A DNA stretch of 64,000 nucleotides, taken from assembly GCF_004348445.1 (NCBI RefSeq), contig NZ_SMKV01000014.1, forward strand, positions 1 through 64,000, written 5' to 3'. Under the pieces are notes generated by a model, which searched no databases, had not been told where the DNA came from, and saw nothing but the letters and a program-made list of their open reading frames with translations. The position numbers were made by a program, and so were the translations under genes. The stretch is from Saccharopolyspora aridisoli (lineage in GTDB: Bacteria; Actinomycetota; Actinomycetes; Mycobacteriales; Pseudonocardiaceae). Shown here piece after piece: positions 25,501-33,304 of this stretch; position 1 is the stretch's first letter, and each line of letters begins with the position of its first letter.

Positions 25501-26110
25501 CGATCTGCTGACGGATCGGCGCCATGTCTGCCTCGATCGCCATCACCCGCGCACGGCGCTGGGTGGTCAGTTCTTCGATACGGGCCTGGGCCTGGTCGAT
25601 CTGCGCAGTGACTTCGACCTCGGCGGTGGCCTTCTTCGCTGCAAGAGCGGCGACTTTCGCTTCCGCCTTGGCGACATTGGCGTCCACCGGCACTTCGACC
25701 GGTGGCACGGTGGCTGCCAGCGCGTCGATCTGCGCCTGGGCACGCTTGACGTCGGCCTCGGCAGTGACACTGGTGGTGTTCTGCCGCGCCAGCATCGTTT
25801 GCGTGTCCGCCTCGATGTTCGAGGTATCCGCGTAGAGGTGAATCTCGACCGAGGTGTTCTCAGCTTCCTGCTGGAACTGCTCGACGCTTTCCCGCGCTGG
25901 GGCAGTGTCGGCCGAAACATCGACGGTGGGTCTCGTTTTCAGCCCTTTGCAAAGCTGGGCCGCTGCGGCTTCAGCGTCGGCGGCATCGGCCGACACCGGC
26001 AGGGCGACCTGGTTGTCAAGGCCCTTGAGGGCTTGGCCAATCGTCTTGTGGAAGTCGCGCAGGGAAGGGACGACCTGCACGAAGGCGGTGCCTGCTTCGA
26101 ACTTTGCCAC
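22574..26110 (-). CDS. Tail tape-measure protein
   Basis: At 1178 residues this is the longest gene. It opens MAKFEAGTAFVQVVPSLRDF, typical of actinophage tape measures, and has an N-terminal half of repeated VTAEADVKRAQAQID-type coiled-coil units. A hydrophobic central region (about residues 310-700) and an Ala/Gln-rich helical region follow. By the usual rule of about 0.15 nm per residue the tail would be near 175 nm. GTG start. Confidence 0.95.
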   Translation of the reverse strand: MAKFEAGTAFVQVVPSLRDFHKTIGQALKGLDNQVALPVSADAADAEAAAAQLCKGLKTRPTVDVSADTAPARESVEQFQQEAENTSVEIHLYADTSNIEADTQTMLARQNTTSVTAEADVKRAQAQIDALAATVPPVEVPVDANVAKAEAKVAALAAKKATAEVEVTAQIDQAQARIEELTTQRRARVMAIEADMAPIRQQIAALVKQRDEKQIDVTAEITKAEAQLAKLNAQKRGVEVQVDADISRAQAQIDKARAQWEHTALSVDADTAIAQAKLEELRERADEIDGRKLALRADVEGAERAINVLGLLSAGLSMLGAAAPAAAAGLAAVPASLVGIGQVAGAAIAGFNGIGEAVKVMETVRLDNLTDPGATKEQLDKMNDALASLTPAGRQFVTFVSGELLPTMRTVGDSVQAEMLPPIRDALGQLMRLAPQLNHALVSTGQVLGEVAKRSAQLATTPLWSNDFTLVAEANNRIMASLGGAGLALADALRSITAAAMPMLDTFAQWVESQAILVNQFNQTQRASGALGVWFSQMSDRLAEFGAIAVQTATGVAELLNTLAPLGIAVAGMVGNLAELVGGFASANPALTQVIAAAAIALAGFVALGRGIGGVAAAITSARAGWQALAGLMTTWQARATAAGAAMGAVATSMTGSVTAGQRVTTAVGGVAAGFSRLISVVPVAGAVIGGAALALDAVATNADEAANSLLKGGSAAQQAITSINEDNSLTGLGWLDAFGGPGQWIKGQFTTTLDEAKAKANELYTAMTPLQQAQTDLTRAQNDYALAVQQHGPASAAAAQAQQAVAAATDRVEQEQAAAAAATKSHTDRMVEQQLQAISALDKDLALRQALTAVTQAQQQAAAAVAQYGAGSMQATVADQQLEQSMLRAAQAARDKAVAQAQGATANDRDRMATAAFNQTLANLVMQAGTAAPVALRQYLANLNSSALGAIGARMETDRFGHAVLVLPGEKRVFLGVNGADEATARINALRASIEGLPESQWITVYTRQIIDAVQPPPKDPNAPPLPLGNATGGLVQPFATGGIAGLKPMRPVAQVVPPQTWRVVGDRMRGDEAYIPVNNSARSQAILAKTASRMGYALLPKQQQLVGMASGGLVGRPVAYNNTTPPPRVLPRDGKQMVSPAQQVWSPQITVHARTGASPEHIAHAVDRHLRIRSRL

Positions 26111-26145
26111 AGTGTGCCGCCTCCTCTAATGGGTTGGGTCTGTCC

Positions 26146-26209
26146 TCAACGGTTTGGATGGATCGGGCGAAATCACGATCGACGTGTAGGTAGTTACGGC
26201 ACACTGTGC
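26146..26209 (+). promoter_or_regulatory. NACHT gene promoter/operator, copy 1
   Basis: TCAACGGTTTGG (26146-26157) and the palindrome GCACACTGTGC (26199-26209) lie 53 bases apart. The same two elements occur at exactly the same spacing before the second NACHT copy at 38.7 kb. The palindrome overlaps the GTG start, so leaderless transcription or repression at the start is possible. Confidence 0.6.
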
Positions 26210-28257
26210 GGGTGGCGAAGGGGTACGAGATCCACAATCACTCCAGTGGTCAGAGTTGGAACAACGCTCAGATCGGCGTCAACCACGGCAACATCTGGCT
26301 GACAAGTCCGCCGGGGTCGTTGGGCGTCGACGTGAAGCAGGCGGAACTCCTTCAGCGACTTGCCGATACAGTGCGTGAGGCAAGCGCGGATGGGCTGACG
26401 AGGTGGGGACTTCGCGACCGGGATGCACTACCAGTGCGCTGGCGCATCGCCTCGGAAGACCTGTTCGACTACTGGGAGAAGATCCAGCTCGATGGTGCTC
26501 CGCCGTTGCTGGAGGGCCAGTTCACTGCGATCCGGCAGACTTACGAGGCGGTCGAATCCCGGCGGCTCGTGATCTTAGGGCGGGCTGGCGCAGGCAAAAC
26601 GGTGCTCGCACACCGTTTGATCCTGGACTTGCTCAAGAACAGCCCAACCGGCTCGGTTCCAATGCTGTTCAGCCTCGCCGACTGGAACCCCTCAACCGAA
26701 CTTCGGCACTGGCTAACCGAACGCCTAATCCGCGACTACCCGTTCCTGAACTACCCGAACCCGAACGGCGCGAAACCGGCCGAGCGGTTCATAGCACGGG
26801 GGCTAATCCTGCCCGTTCTGGACGGCTTCGACGAGATCCCCGAGGAGCACCATTCCGCCGCCATCCGCGGAATCAGCAATCTAGACATGCCGCTAATCGT
26901 CACCAGCCGCCCGAACGAGTACGCCCGCGCCGCCCACCAGACCAAAGCCGTCAGCGGAGCCGCGGCCATCATCCTCGAAGACATCACCCTCGACGACGCC
27001 AAGACGTACCTGCTCCACAGCACCGGCAAAACCCGTGCCCCCGCTTGGGAAGCGGTATTCACCCACCTGCGCACCTCGCCATACGACATCGTGAGCCGGA
27101 ACCTCACCGCCGTGCTGACTAGCCCGCTGATGATCACCCTCGCCCGCACCGTCTACAACGACACCCCGGACGAACCCGGCGAACTCCTCAACGGTGAGCG
27201 CTTCCCCACTGCCGAGGCGCTGGAAAACCACCTCCTGGACGCCTACCTCCGCGCCGTCTACACCCGCAGAAACACCGACCCACAACACAAAGGAAGCCCG
27301 AACTGGAACCCCGACCAAGCCCGCCGCTGGCTCAGCTACCTTGCAAACCACCTCATCAGTAACAACGCCCAGGACCTCGCTTGGTGGAAGCTCTCTACTG
27401 CCCTCAACAGCTTTACTCGAATCCTCGTTACAGCGGCAACAGTAGGGTTCGTCCCCATTCTTGCTATCACTTATTACGACGGTTTAACAGCACCAGAGAT
27501 GCTCTTGACTTGGCCCACTTACGGGCTTGCGCTGGGGGCAATCAATGACGCGAGATTCGCGCGCGGACGCATGGGCCGCGACCCGGAACGGCTTCGCATA
27601 CTTTTTCGTTCACGCAGCAAGGGAATACGCCCACCAAAAACCTATCTCAAAAATTCCTGGGCAGAGTTCACCAGCGCGTTTGCGGTTGGGCTTGCATGCG
27701 GACTCGCAGTCGGGCTCTACTACTTCCTCTTCTGGATCAGAGACGGACTTACTTATGGACTAAGTAATGGAATCATCGACGAACTCGCGTACGGGTTCAC
27801 ACATGGCCTTCTGGGTGGGCTTATTTTCGGGATCACGGCCGGTACTGCAACCGGGATTGCGAACATCCTTGTTTCAGCCATGGGCGAGAATCACACACCG
27901 CAAGATGCGGTTAACCCCTGGCATCTATTGAAAATGGATCGCACAGTCACACTCGCACGGTCGACTGCGGCTGCCGCCACGACCGGGCTCACCGTGGGCC
28001 TTGTGTTCGGGTTCACAAATGAGCTGGGGCTTTTGGCTGGCCTCGTAGGCGGAACAGTCCGTCTGATGCTCTCGGCATGGGGAACCTGGCTGTTGTTCGT
28101 ACGCTTGTGGCTTCCGCTGACCCGTCGATTGCCCTGGCGTTCGAAGTGCTTCCTCGAAGACGCCTACGACCTCGGCGTAATGCGCCGAACGGGTGTGGTC
28201 TACCAGTTCCGTCACGCCCGGCTCCGTGACCACCTAGCCACGCCCTGCCGAACCTAG
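26206..28257 (+). CDS. NACHT NTPase (bacterial NLR-like) with C-terminal membrane region
   Basis: 683 residues. Residues 8-32 hold a short motif (IHNHSSGQSWNNAQIGVNHG) like the N-terminal signalling motifs of bacterial NLRs. Walker A is GRAGAGKT (125-132); Walker B is LPVLDGFDEIP (D206, D209, E210); TSRPNEY is the sensor. From about residue 405 there are several hydrophobic helices, and the end is FRHARLRDHLA, common in this family. Bacterial NACHT proteins are established antiphage defence proteins. It sits on the opposite strand just upstream of the tape measure, so it is a moron, probably protecting the lysogen. Confidence 0.9.
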   Translation: MRVAKGYEIHNHSSGQSWNNAQIGVNHGNIWLTSPPGSLGVDVKQAELLQRLADTVREASADGLTRWGLRDRDALPVRWRIASEDLFDYWEKIQLDGAPPLLEGQFTAIRQTYEAVESRRLVILGRAGAGKTVLAHRLILDLLKNSPTGSVPMLFSLADWNPSTELRHWLTERLIRDYPFLNYPNPNGAKPAERFIARGLILPVLDGFDEIPEEHHSAAIRGISNLDMPLIVTSRPNEYARAAHQTKAVSGAAAIILEDITLDDAKTYLLHSTGKTRAPAWEAVFTHLRTSPYDIVSRNLTAVLTSPLMITLARTVYNDTPDEPGELLNGERFPTAEALENHLLDAYLRAVYTRRNTDPQHKGSPNWNPDQARRWLSYLANHLISNNAQDLAWWKLSTALNSFTRILVTAATVGFVPILAITYYDGLTAPEMLLTWPTYGLALGAINDARFARGRMGRDPERLRILFRSRSKGIRPPKTYLKNSWAEFTSAFAVGLACGLAVGLYYFLFWIRDGLTYGLSNGIIDELAYGFTHGLLGGLIFGITAGTATGIANILVSAMGENHTPQDAVNPWHLLKMDRTVTLARSTAAAATTGLTVGLVFGFTNELGLLAGLVGGTVRLMLSAWGTWLLFVRLWLPLTRRLPWRSKCFLEDAYDLGVMRRTGVVYQFRHARLRDHLATPCRT

Positions 28258-28322
28258 ACGACGACGGCTGGTCGCCCGACTACCTACCCGCGACGGGCCG
28301 CGACCAATTCGAGAGCAGGACC

Positions 28323-29122
28323 CTAGGCGCCAAGCATGGCCGCGACGATGTCGCGGTGGCGGTGGTGTTCACTGCGCCGTGCAGCGCGATCGAGCGCAGT
28401 TTCCGGGCGCGGCACCGGCTTCGGCGCGCGCCAGCGGTGGGACTTGCTGTGGACCTGTGAGAAATCGGCGCGCTGGTAGGCCAGCAGGTCGGCGATCAGT
28501 GCGAGCAGTTCTGCTTCTTGGGTCCAGGTCTCCAGCGGCGGGCGTGACGCTCGCCCGTTGTCCTGCTCGCCCTCGCTCTGGTCGGTCAGTTCGTCGGCCC
28601 GGTCGTCGTCGCTGTGCACCGCGGCCCAGTAATGCGAGGTGCGCGGGAACTGGTTGAGCAGGCGGAACAACCGCATCCACGGGTGCACGCCTCGGAAGAA
28701 GTCGAGGATGTCCACTCCGATCGTGAGAAGGTCGTATTCGATCTCCTCGCCGTAGCGGTTGATCAGCTCGATCAGTTCCCGCCAGGCCCAGAAGGGGCGC
28801 TGCCCATGCCGAAGTGGGCGGCCATGTCGGCGACCAGGCCGTTGAAGACCGAGATGTGTTCCCCCTTGAGCCGGGAGTAGACGCGCTCGTAGTACTCGCC
28901 GCAGAGAGCCTTCAGAGCCTCGCGGGGCTTGTGTCCGTTCTCAGATAGCGTGAACACCTGCTCGGTGGTGTCAGGCGGTGGGATCTCGATGACCTCGCCG
29001 CCGAGGTCGAGCGGGTAGGGCTCGGCGCGGTCGGCCTCGGCCCTGAACTGCTCGAAGGTGCGAACCTCAGTACGGACGTTGCGCTGCTCCACGGGTTTGC
29101 CCTTTCTGCCGTTGGTGCTCAT
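28323..29122 (-). CDS. Tail assembly chaperone GT (made by -1 frameshift)
   Basis: The short chaperone frame (28772-29122) ends GMGSAPSGPGGN. The -1 frame across the same bases continues open as GQRPFWAWRELIELINRYGEE into 28323, matching the conserved second chaperone reading frame of siphoviruses. With a -1 shift the total is 266 residues. A CCCCTT run near 28786-28792 is a plausible slip site, but no perfect X XXY YYZ heptamer is seen. The arrangement before the tape measure is diagnostic. Confidence 0.75.
28772..29122 (-). CDS. Tail assembly chaperone G
   Basis: 116 residues from ATG 29122, which overlaps the major tail protein stop (ATGA). The acidic N-terminal part (RTFEQFRAEADRAEPYPLDL) and position between major tail and tape measure fit the gpG-type chaperone that coats the tape measure during tail assembly. 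Confidence 0.8.
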   Translation of the reverse strand: MSTNGRKGKPVEQRNVRTEVRTFEQFRAEADRAEPYPLDLGGEVIEIPPPDTTEQVFTLSENGHKPREALKALCGEYYERVYSRLKGEHISVFNGLVADMAAHFGMGSAPSGPGGN

Positions 29123-29862
29123 GCGGCCCTCGTCACGGTCGCGGTGATGCCGATGCCGTGCTGGTGAATCGGGGTCGGCCACGGGGCGGGCGGAACCGGT
29201 TCGTCTGGCGCGAAGCCCATGCGCGTCAGGAGCTTGCGCCAGCCGGGGCCACCGAAGAAGTGCCGGATCGAGAACCCGGCGGCCGAGTCGCGGGTGGCGG
29301 TGAGCGTCATCTCGTAGGCGACCGGGTCGTCCTCACCGTCGGTCCAGACCTGCTCGCCGACCTCGGAGACCATCGCGCGCGGGAGCAGTCGGCCGACGTA
29401 GATCGTGTCCTCGCCGGCGCCATCGGCGAAGACGGCGAAGATTCGCCAGTACTGGGTGGCCGGCCGCACGGCGGTGGCGAAGGAGACTTCCCCGGTTTCG
29501 GGGTTGGCTCTGACCTTCGAAAGGTCGGTGTTGTTGTACATGCCCAGGGTGCGCAGGTTGGTTTCCTGGGCGATGACGGTCATCTCCGTGACGTCGCTTT
29601 GGATGTCCCGGCGCGTGGGCTCCCAGGCTCCCCACGAGGTGACCTCGGAGACCTCGGTCTCCCGAACCCAGTTCACCCCGTCCTCTTTGCTGATCCATCC
29701 CAGGTCGCCGTAGCCCTGGGGCAGCGGCACAAGCTCGGCATCGCGGCCACTGGTCAGCCGCTCCGGAAGAGGCGCGGCGATAGGGGCCACGAACACGGAC
29801 CCAGCTAGGGCTTTGCGGATGAGCTCGGCTTGCCGGTTGGCGATCTCTTCGTAAGCAGGCAA
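29119..29862 (-). CDS. Major tail protein
   Basis: 247 residues. MPAYEEIANRQAELIRKALAGSVFVAPI, read in part, then GYGDLGWISKEDGVNWVRE and TLGMYNNTDL match actinophage major tail tube proteins. Starts at TTG 29862. Its position between head-tail joining genes and the chaperones is decisive. Confidence 0.85.
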   Translation of the reverse strand: MPAYEEIANRQAELIRKALAGSVFVAPIAAPLPERLTSGRDAELVPLPQGYGDLGWISKEDGVNWVRETEVSEVTSWGAWEPTRRDIQSDVTEMTVIAQETNLRTLGMYNNTDLSKVRANPETGEVSFATAVRPATQYWRIFAVFADGAGEDTIYVGRLLPRAMVSEVGEQVWTDGEDDPVAYEMTLTATRDSAAGFSIRHFFGGPGWRKLLTRMGFAPDEPVPPAPWPTPIHQHGIGITATVTRAA

Positions 29863-29868
29863 ATGTCT

Positions 29869-30264
29869 TCAGTCCTTTCCCGCTGTCAACGGGCGGCGCA
29901 TAGACAAGCGGTAGGTGGCCACCACGCGCCGGATGTCGGGGTTGTCGTCGGGTACCTGCTGAGGGGCGATCTCGACGGCCGTGCGGTCGATGAGCGCTCC
30001 AGCGTGGACAGAGGCCGCGGCGTTAAGGACGCGCTGACGGACCGCCTCGGCCAGGCGCCAGGCGTCGTGCCGGGAGCAGGCGATGCATTCGGTTTCCAGC
30101 CGGGCGATGTCGGTGACTCCGTCGTCGGCGCCGCCAGCCCTGTGGATTTGAATCAGCGAATTGCTGATCTCGCGAGGGCTGACCACCACGACGGTGGCCA
30201 GCGGCTCCAGCAAAGCCATGACCACCTGCTCGGCATCGGGAAACGGGCGCGTGTCGGAGTACAC
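29869..30264 (-). CDS. Tail terminator/completion protein
   Basis: 131 residues: MYSDTRPFPDAEQVVMALLE ... IQIHRAGGADDGVTDIARLE ... an alpha-beta fold typical of gpU-like tail terminators. It precedes the major tail gene directly, as in other siphoviruses. Confidence 0.7.
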   Translation of the reverse strand: MYSDTRPFPDAEQVVMALLEPLATVVVVSPREISNSLIQIHRAGGADDGVTDIARLETECIACSRHDAWRLAEAVRQRVLNAAASVHAGALIDRTAVEIAPQQVPDDNPDIRRVVATYRLSMRRPLTAGKD

Positions 30265-30268
30265 GGCC

Positions 30269-30571
30269 TTACTCCTCGCCGGCAGCGGCGCGGCGCAATA
30301 CGTGCTGTGCGGAGTACTGGTTGCCGCGGTTGCCGAACTCGACTGCGGCCGAATGCGGCGCGGTGGCCTCCACCTCCCCGACTAGGCGCCCATCGGTCCA
30401 CCCGCCGTGGTAGCTGGTGGTGATCCCGTCTTGGTAGTCGCCCGTGTCACCGACCGGTGCCAAGCGTCGCGCTCGCCGAGCGATCTCGCGGGTGGTCTCC
30501 CGCACGACCGGATACAGCTGCGACGAGCGCAGGAACCGGCCAGTGGAGCGGCTGTTGCGCCGATAGCGCAT
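30269..30571 (-). CDS. HK97 gp10-like head-tail joining protein
   Basis: 100 residues from ATG 30571: ETTREIARRARRLAPVGDTG, DGITTSYHGG and APHSAAVEFGN are the HK97-gp10 pattern (A-P-x-x-T-G ... Y-x-x-x-V-E-F-G). It lies in the connector block. A GGGGGTAG precedes the start. Confidence 0.85.
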   Translation of the reverse strand: MRYRRNSRSTGRFLRSSQLYPVVRETTREIARRARRLAPVGDTGDYQDGITTSYHGGWTDGRLVGEVEATAPHSAAVEFGNRGNQYSAQHVLRRAAAGEE

Positions 30572-30573
30572 CC

Positions 30574-30900
30574 CTACCCCCTTACTTCGTCGATATCGAT
30601 GACGAGGCCGGGCCGCCACCCGGTGAACGGGGATCGCGGTGCGGCGGGGTCGCCGCGGAGGCGGAATCGCCGCCCTTCGGGGAGCTCGATCTCGTCGCCT
30701 GCGTGCAGGTCGGCACTGGCCGGTGCCAACAGCCGCAAGCGTGTGGTGACCTCGTTGCGACGATCGCCGGGCGTCTCGCCGGTCGACTGCTGCGCCAGTG
30801 CGCAGCCGGGCACGGTGAACACCGCGCGCACGGTCTCCTCCCCGAAGGCATCCGATTCGACACGCCGGACCCTGATCGTGATCGGGCGGGCAAAACGCAT
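30574..30900 (-). CDS. Head-tail stopper-type protein
   Basis: About 108 residues, beta-rich (MRFARPITIRVRRVESDAFG ... LHAGDEIELPEGRRFRLRGD). Position between the connector and the gp10-like gene suggests the stopper that plugs the portal. GTG 30909, overlapping the upstream stop, is an alternative start. Confidence 0.65.
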   Translation of the reverse strand: MRFARPITIRVRRVESDAFGEETVRAVFTVPGCALAQQSTGETPGDRRNEVTTRLRLLAPASADLHAGDEIELPEGRRFRLRGDPAAPRSPFTGWRPGLVIDIDEVRG

Positions 30901-30905
30901 GTCGA

Positions 30906-31283
30906 TCACCACCAGGCCGCGGGTGGCAGGAACGGGCGGAGGACGGACAGGCCGGTGCGCACCCCGAGCAGGCGCCATTCCTGCGGCGCGAGGTCGAGCT
31001 TTCCGGACGCGGCGCGGGTGTCGTAGCTGACGCTGTAGGCGTCCGCTGTTTGCGAGCGAATGCCTTCAGGGTTGCGCAACACCCGGATGACCGCGGTGGC
31101 CTCGACGAGCACGACCACCTCGGTAGCCAGCAGGCCGTGCTCGATGCGGGCGTACAGGTCAGGCAGTCTCGTTAGGATCAGCGTTTCCGCGTCGCTTAGC
31201 AGTGCTGCCACCTGCGGAACCTCGGCTTCGTCCAGGTCCCTGCCGAGCCTCAGCGCCACGTCCTGTGCTGTGGCTACCGGCAT
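30906..31283 (-). CDS. Head-tail adaptor (Gp19/Gp15-like)
   Basis: 125 residues, helical: ATAQDVALRLGRDLDEAEVP, QVAALLSDAETLILTRLPDL and a late GIRSQTADAYSVSYD loop. This is the standard phage adaptor pattern. GAGGAGGGA lies upstream of the ATG. Confidence 0.8.
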   Translation of the reverse strand: MPVATAQDVALRLGRDLDEAEVPQVAALLSDAETLILTRLPDLYARIEHGLLATEVVVLVEATAVIRVLRNPEGIRSQTADAYSVSYDTRAASGKLDLAPQEWRLLGVRTGLSVLRPFLPPAAWW

Positions 31284-31407
31284 CGCTGCTTCCCTCCTCG
31301 TCGGTGGGGCACTCGGCGTCGGCGTCGGTGTAGCCGACCGCCAGCAGGGCCGGGACCATCGGGCCGAACACGTGGATCTCGCGGCCGTACGGGCTGATCA
31401 GGCGCAT
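31159..31407 (-). CDS. Small capsid-region protein, 82 aa
   Basis: Begins MRLISPYGREIHVFGPMVPA LLAVGY-type, a short beta motif frequent in actinophage proteins encoded between capsid and adaptor. The C-terminal half is low complexity and overlaps the adaptor gene by 125 bases in another frame, so its true end may matter little. Function unknown. Confidence 0.6.
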   Translation of the reverse strand: MRLISPYGREIHVFGPMVPALLAVGYTDADAECPTDEEGSSDAGSHSTGRGAEARQGPGRSRGSAGGSTAKRRGNADPNETA

Positions 31408-31412
31408 CCGCC

Positions 31413-31721
31413 TCACCGCCCCTGCCGCGGCTGCCGCTGGACGGCCGGCGGCTGTTCGGGAAGCTCCGGGTCCTGCCGCATCGGCGGCTGCTCGGGCAGC
31501 TCGGGAGCCTGTCGCGGGTCCTCGGGAAGCAACGGCCGCTGGCCTGCGTGGTTGTCCGGGTCCTCGGGCAGCCACGGCCGGGGCTCTAAGCGGGAAATGC
31601 GCACGCCCAGATCACGCAACCGAGCTTCGTGGTCGCACAAGATCGAGCGAATGGTGTTGTGGGCGTCGATGTGGCCGTGGTCGCCTTCGTGCAGCTCGGG
31701 TAGTGCGTTGAAGTCAGTCAA
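31413..31721 (-). CDS. Pro-rich head-associated protein, 102 aa
   Basis: The N-terminus (LPELHEGDHGHIDAHNTIRS) is a helical domain seen in phage head fibre or decoration proteins; the remainder repeats LPEDP/LPEQPP. It follows the major capsid gene directly. A decoration role is inferred from position. Confidence 0.6.
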   Translation of the reverse strand: MTDFNALPELHEGDHGHIDAHNTIRSILCDHEARLRDLGVRISRLEPRPWLPEDPDNHAGQRPLLPEDPRQAPELPEQPPMRQDPELPEQPPAVQRQPRQGR

Positions 31722-31734
31722 TTCTCGGCTCCTT

Positions 31735-32754
31735 TCAGGCAGCGGCGGCCACGTGCGGCAGTGGCGCCATTTCGTAGGCGACGAAGGCGTTCGGGTCGTT
31801 GACCAGCCAGCCGAAGGTCACCTCCACGAGGTAGGCGACCTGGTTGGTCTGCCACAGGTTGACCTGCTGGCCCTCAACCTCGATCGAGCCGACGTCGGTG
31901 CGCTTGAGCGTGATCTGATCGGCATAGCCGTAGACGATCTGGCTGAAGTCGCCCGCGAACATGCGCACCCCGGTATCGCGAGAGGTGCCGATGCGACCGG
32001 GCACGGCCTTGCCGTACTCCACGCGCAGACCGGCGATCGAGTCGAACGGATCGGCCAGGTTCAACCGGGACTGGAACACCTGGTTGCCGTTGTGATCCCG
32101 CGCGGAGATGAACTGCGGACGCACGCGCTCGTCGGCGGCGAACTGGGTCAAATCTTTGTCAGATTCGGCCAGCATCGTGTAGCCGGTCATAATGTCGGTG
32201 TAGATGTCCCCGGAAAGCCAGATCCGGTTCGGCGTGGCGTTGACGTAGCTATTGAGCTCGGTGCCCAGCAGCGCAGCGCCAGTGTCCGGACGCCGATTGT
32301 GGAACACCGCGAGGTCGACACCGCGGCCAATCGCCCGGCTCATCTTCGACTGAAGGTCGCGGTAGAACGGCAGCGGATCAGTCCGCTCCCACTCCGCGCT
32401 CGCGGTCACGATGGTGGCAAGCTTGATCGGCCCGAAGCTCTTGTGGCCCCAGCTCACCCCGGAGACCGGCTTCGTGTAGCCCTCGCGGTCTTCTGGACGA
32501 GTGCCGACGCCGACCTGCCCGACTTCGGGCTGCACGCCGTCGACACGAATGATGGTTTCCCCGTAGCCGACGGGAATGCGACGACCGACGCGCAGCACGA
32601 GCGAAGATTCCTGGGCCTCGCGGAAGATGTCGCTGACGATCTCCCGAGGAACGTCGTGCGATTGCAGGTGCGCCATCCGCAGCTGGTGGCGCCCATCGGC
32701 GATGGCGTGGTTGGTCGTGGGCTCGTTGGGGGCAAGTTCGTTTTCGAACGCCAC
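31735..32754 (-). CDS. Major capsid protein (HK97 fold)
   Basis: 339 residues with MAHLQSHDVPREIVSDIFRE, RRIPVGYGETIIRVDG, FGPIKLATIVTASAEWERT and a late TFGWLVNDPNAFVAYE, the pattern of HK97-fold capsids. The scaffold gene precedes it. Intact. Confidence 0.92.
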   Translation of the reverse strand: MAFENELAPNEPTTNHAIADGRHQLRMAHLQSHDVPREIVSDIFREAQESSLVLRVGRRIPVGYGETIIRVDGVQPEVGQVGVGTRPEDREGYTKPVSGVSWGHKSFGPIKLATIVTASAEWERTDPLPFYRDLQSKMSRAIGRGVDLAVFHNRRPDTGAALLGTELNSYVNATPNRIWLSGDIYTDIMTGYTMLAESDKDLTQFAADERVRPQFISARDHNGNQVFQSRLNLADPFDSIAGLRVEYGKAVPGRIGTSRDTGVRMFAGDFSQIVYGYADQITLKRTDVGSIEVEGQQVNLWQTNQVAYLVEVTFGWLVNDPNAFVAYEMAPLPHVAAAA

Positions 32755-32766
32755 AGCAGCCCTCCT

Positions 32767-33255
32767 TTAGGTTCGGTGTGACAGGAAGAAGTTCGTCAAC
32801 GGGTGATCGGTCATCGCCGAGCCACCAGAGGAGCCCTGCGACGGGTCCCCACGTCGCGCCGAGACCCCGAAGGTCGACTTCAAGCGCGCAGCATCGGCGG
32901 CGATCTCCTCGGCATTTGAGCCGTGCAACCGGGCAGCGAAGTCCTCGACGACCTCGGCCGGCACACCAGCCGACAACGCGGCGCGAATGCGGGTCAGATC
33001 CATCCGAGACTCCGCCAAGGTCGCCTCGGCATGGGTCTTCGCCGCGTGCAGCGCGGCGGTCTCCTGCTCCAACGCGGCGGCCTTCTCGCTCGCCACTCGG
33101 GCCTTGTGCCGATGTGTGGCGGCCTCGGAGCGCAACGACCTAATGATCTTCTGGGCGAAATCGGGCAGGGTCTCGATCGACTCCCGCTCCGGCTCAGTCG
33201 ACGTGTCCTCCGGGGCCACATCGGCGTTAGCGGGATCGGGTAGGGATTCAGGCAT
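32767..33255 (-). CDS. Capsid scaffold protein
   Basis: 162 residues: an acidic N-terminus (MPESLPDPANADVAPEDTST), a long coiled coil (THRHKARVASEKAAALEQET...) and a Gly/Ser-rich tail, the typical scaffold composition. ATG 33255 has GGAGG upstream. It lies between MuF and capsid genes. Confidence 0.85.
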   Translation of the reverse strand: MPESLPDPANADVAPEDTSTEPERESIETLPDFAQKIIRSLRSEAATHRHKARVASEKAAALEQETAALHAAKTHAEATLAESRMDLTRIRAALSAGVPAEVVEDFAARLHGSNAEEIAADAARLKSTFGVSARRGDPSQGSSGGSAMTDHPLTNFFLSHRT

Positions 33256-33304
33256 AGGTGGCCTCCAGGACCAGGTCAAAACCGCTCGCCAGGAGCGGTA
33301 GGGA

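Noticed and set aside
31159..31575. Full 138-codon reading of the small capsid-region gene
   Set aside because: The first 56 codons are Ala/Arg/Gly shadow of the Pro-rich gene; the conserved MRLISPYG start at 31407 is used instead.
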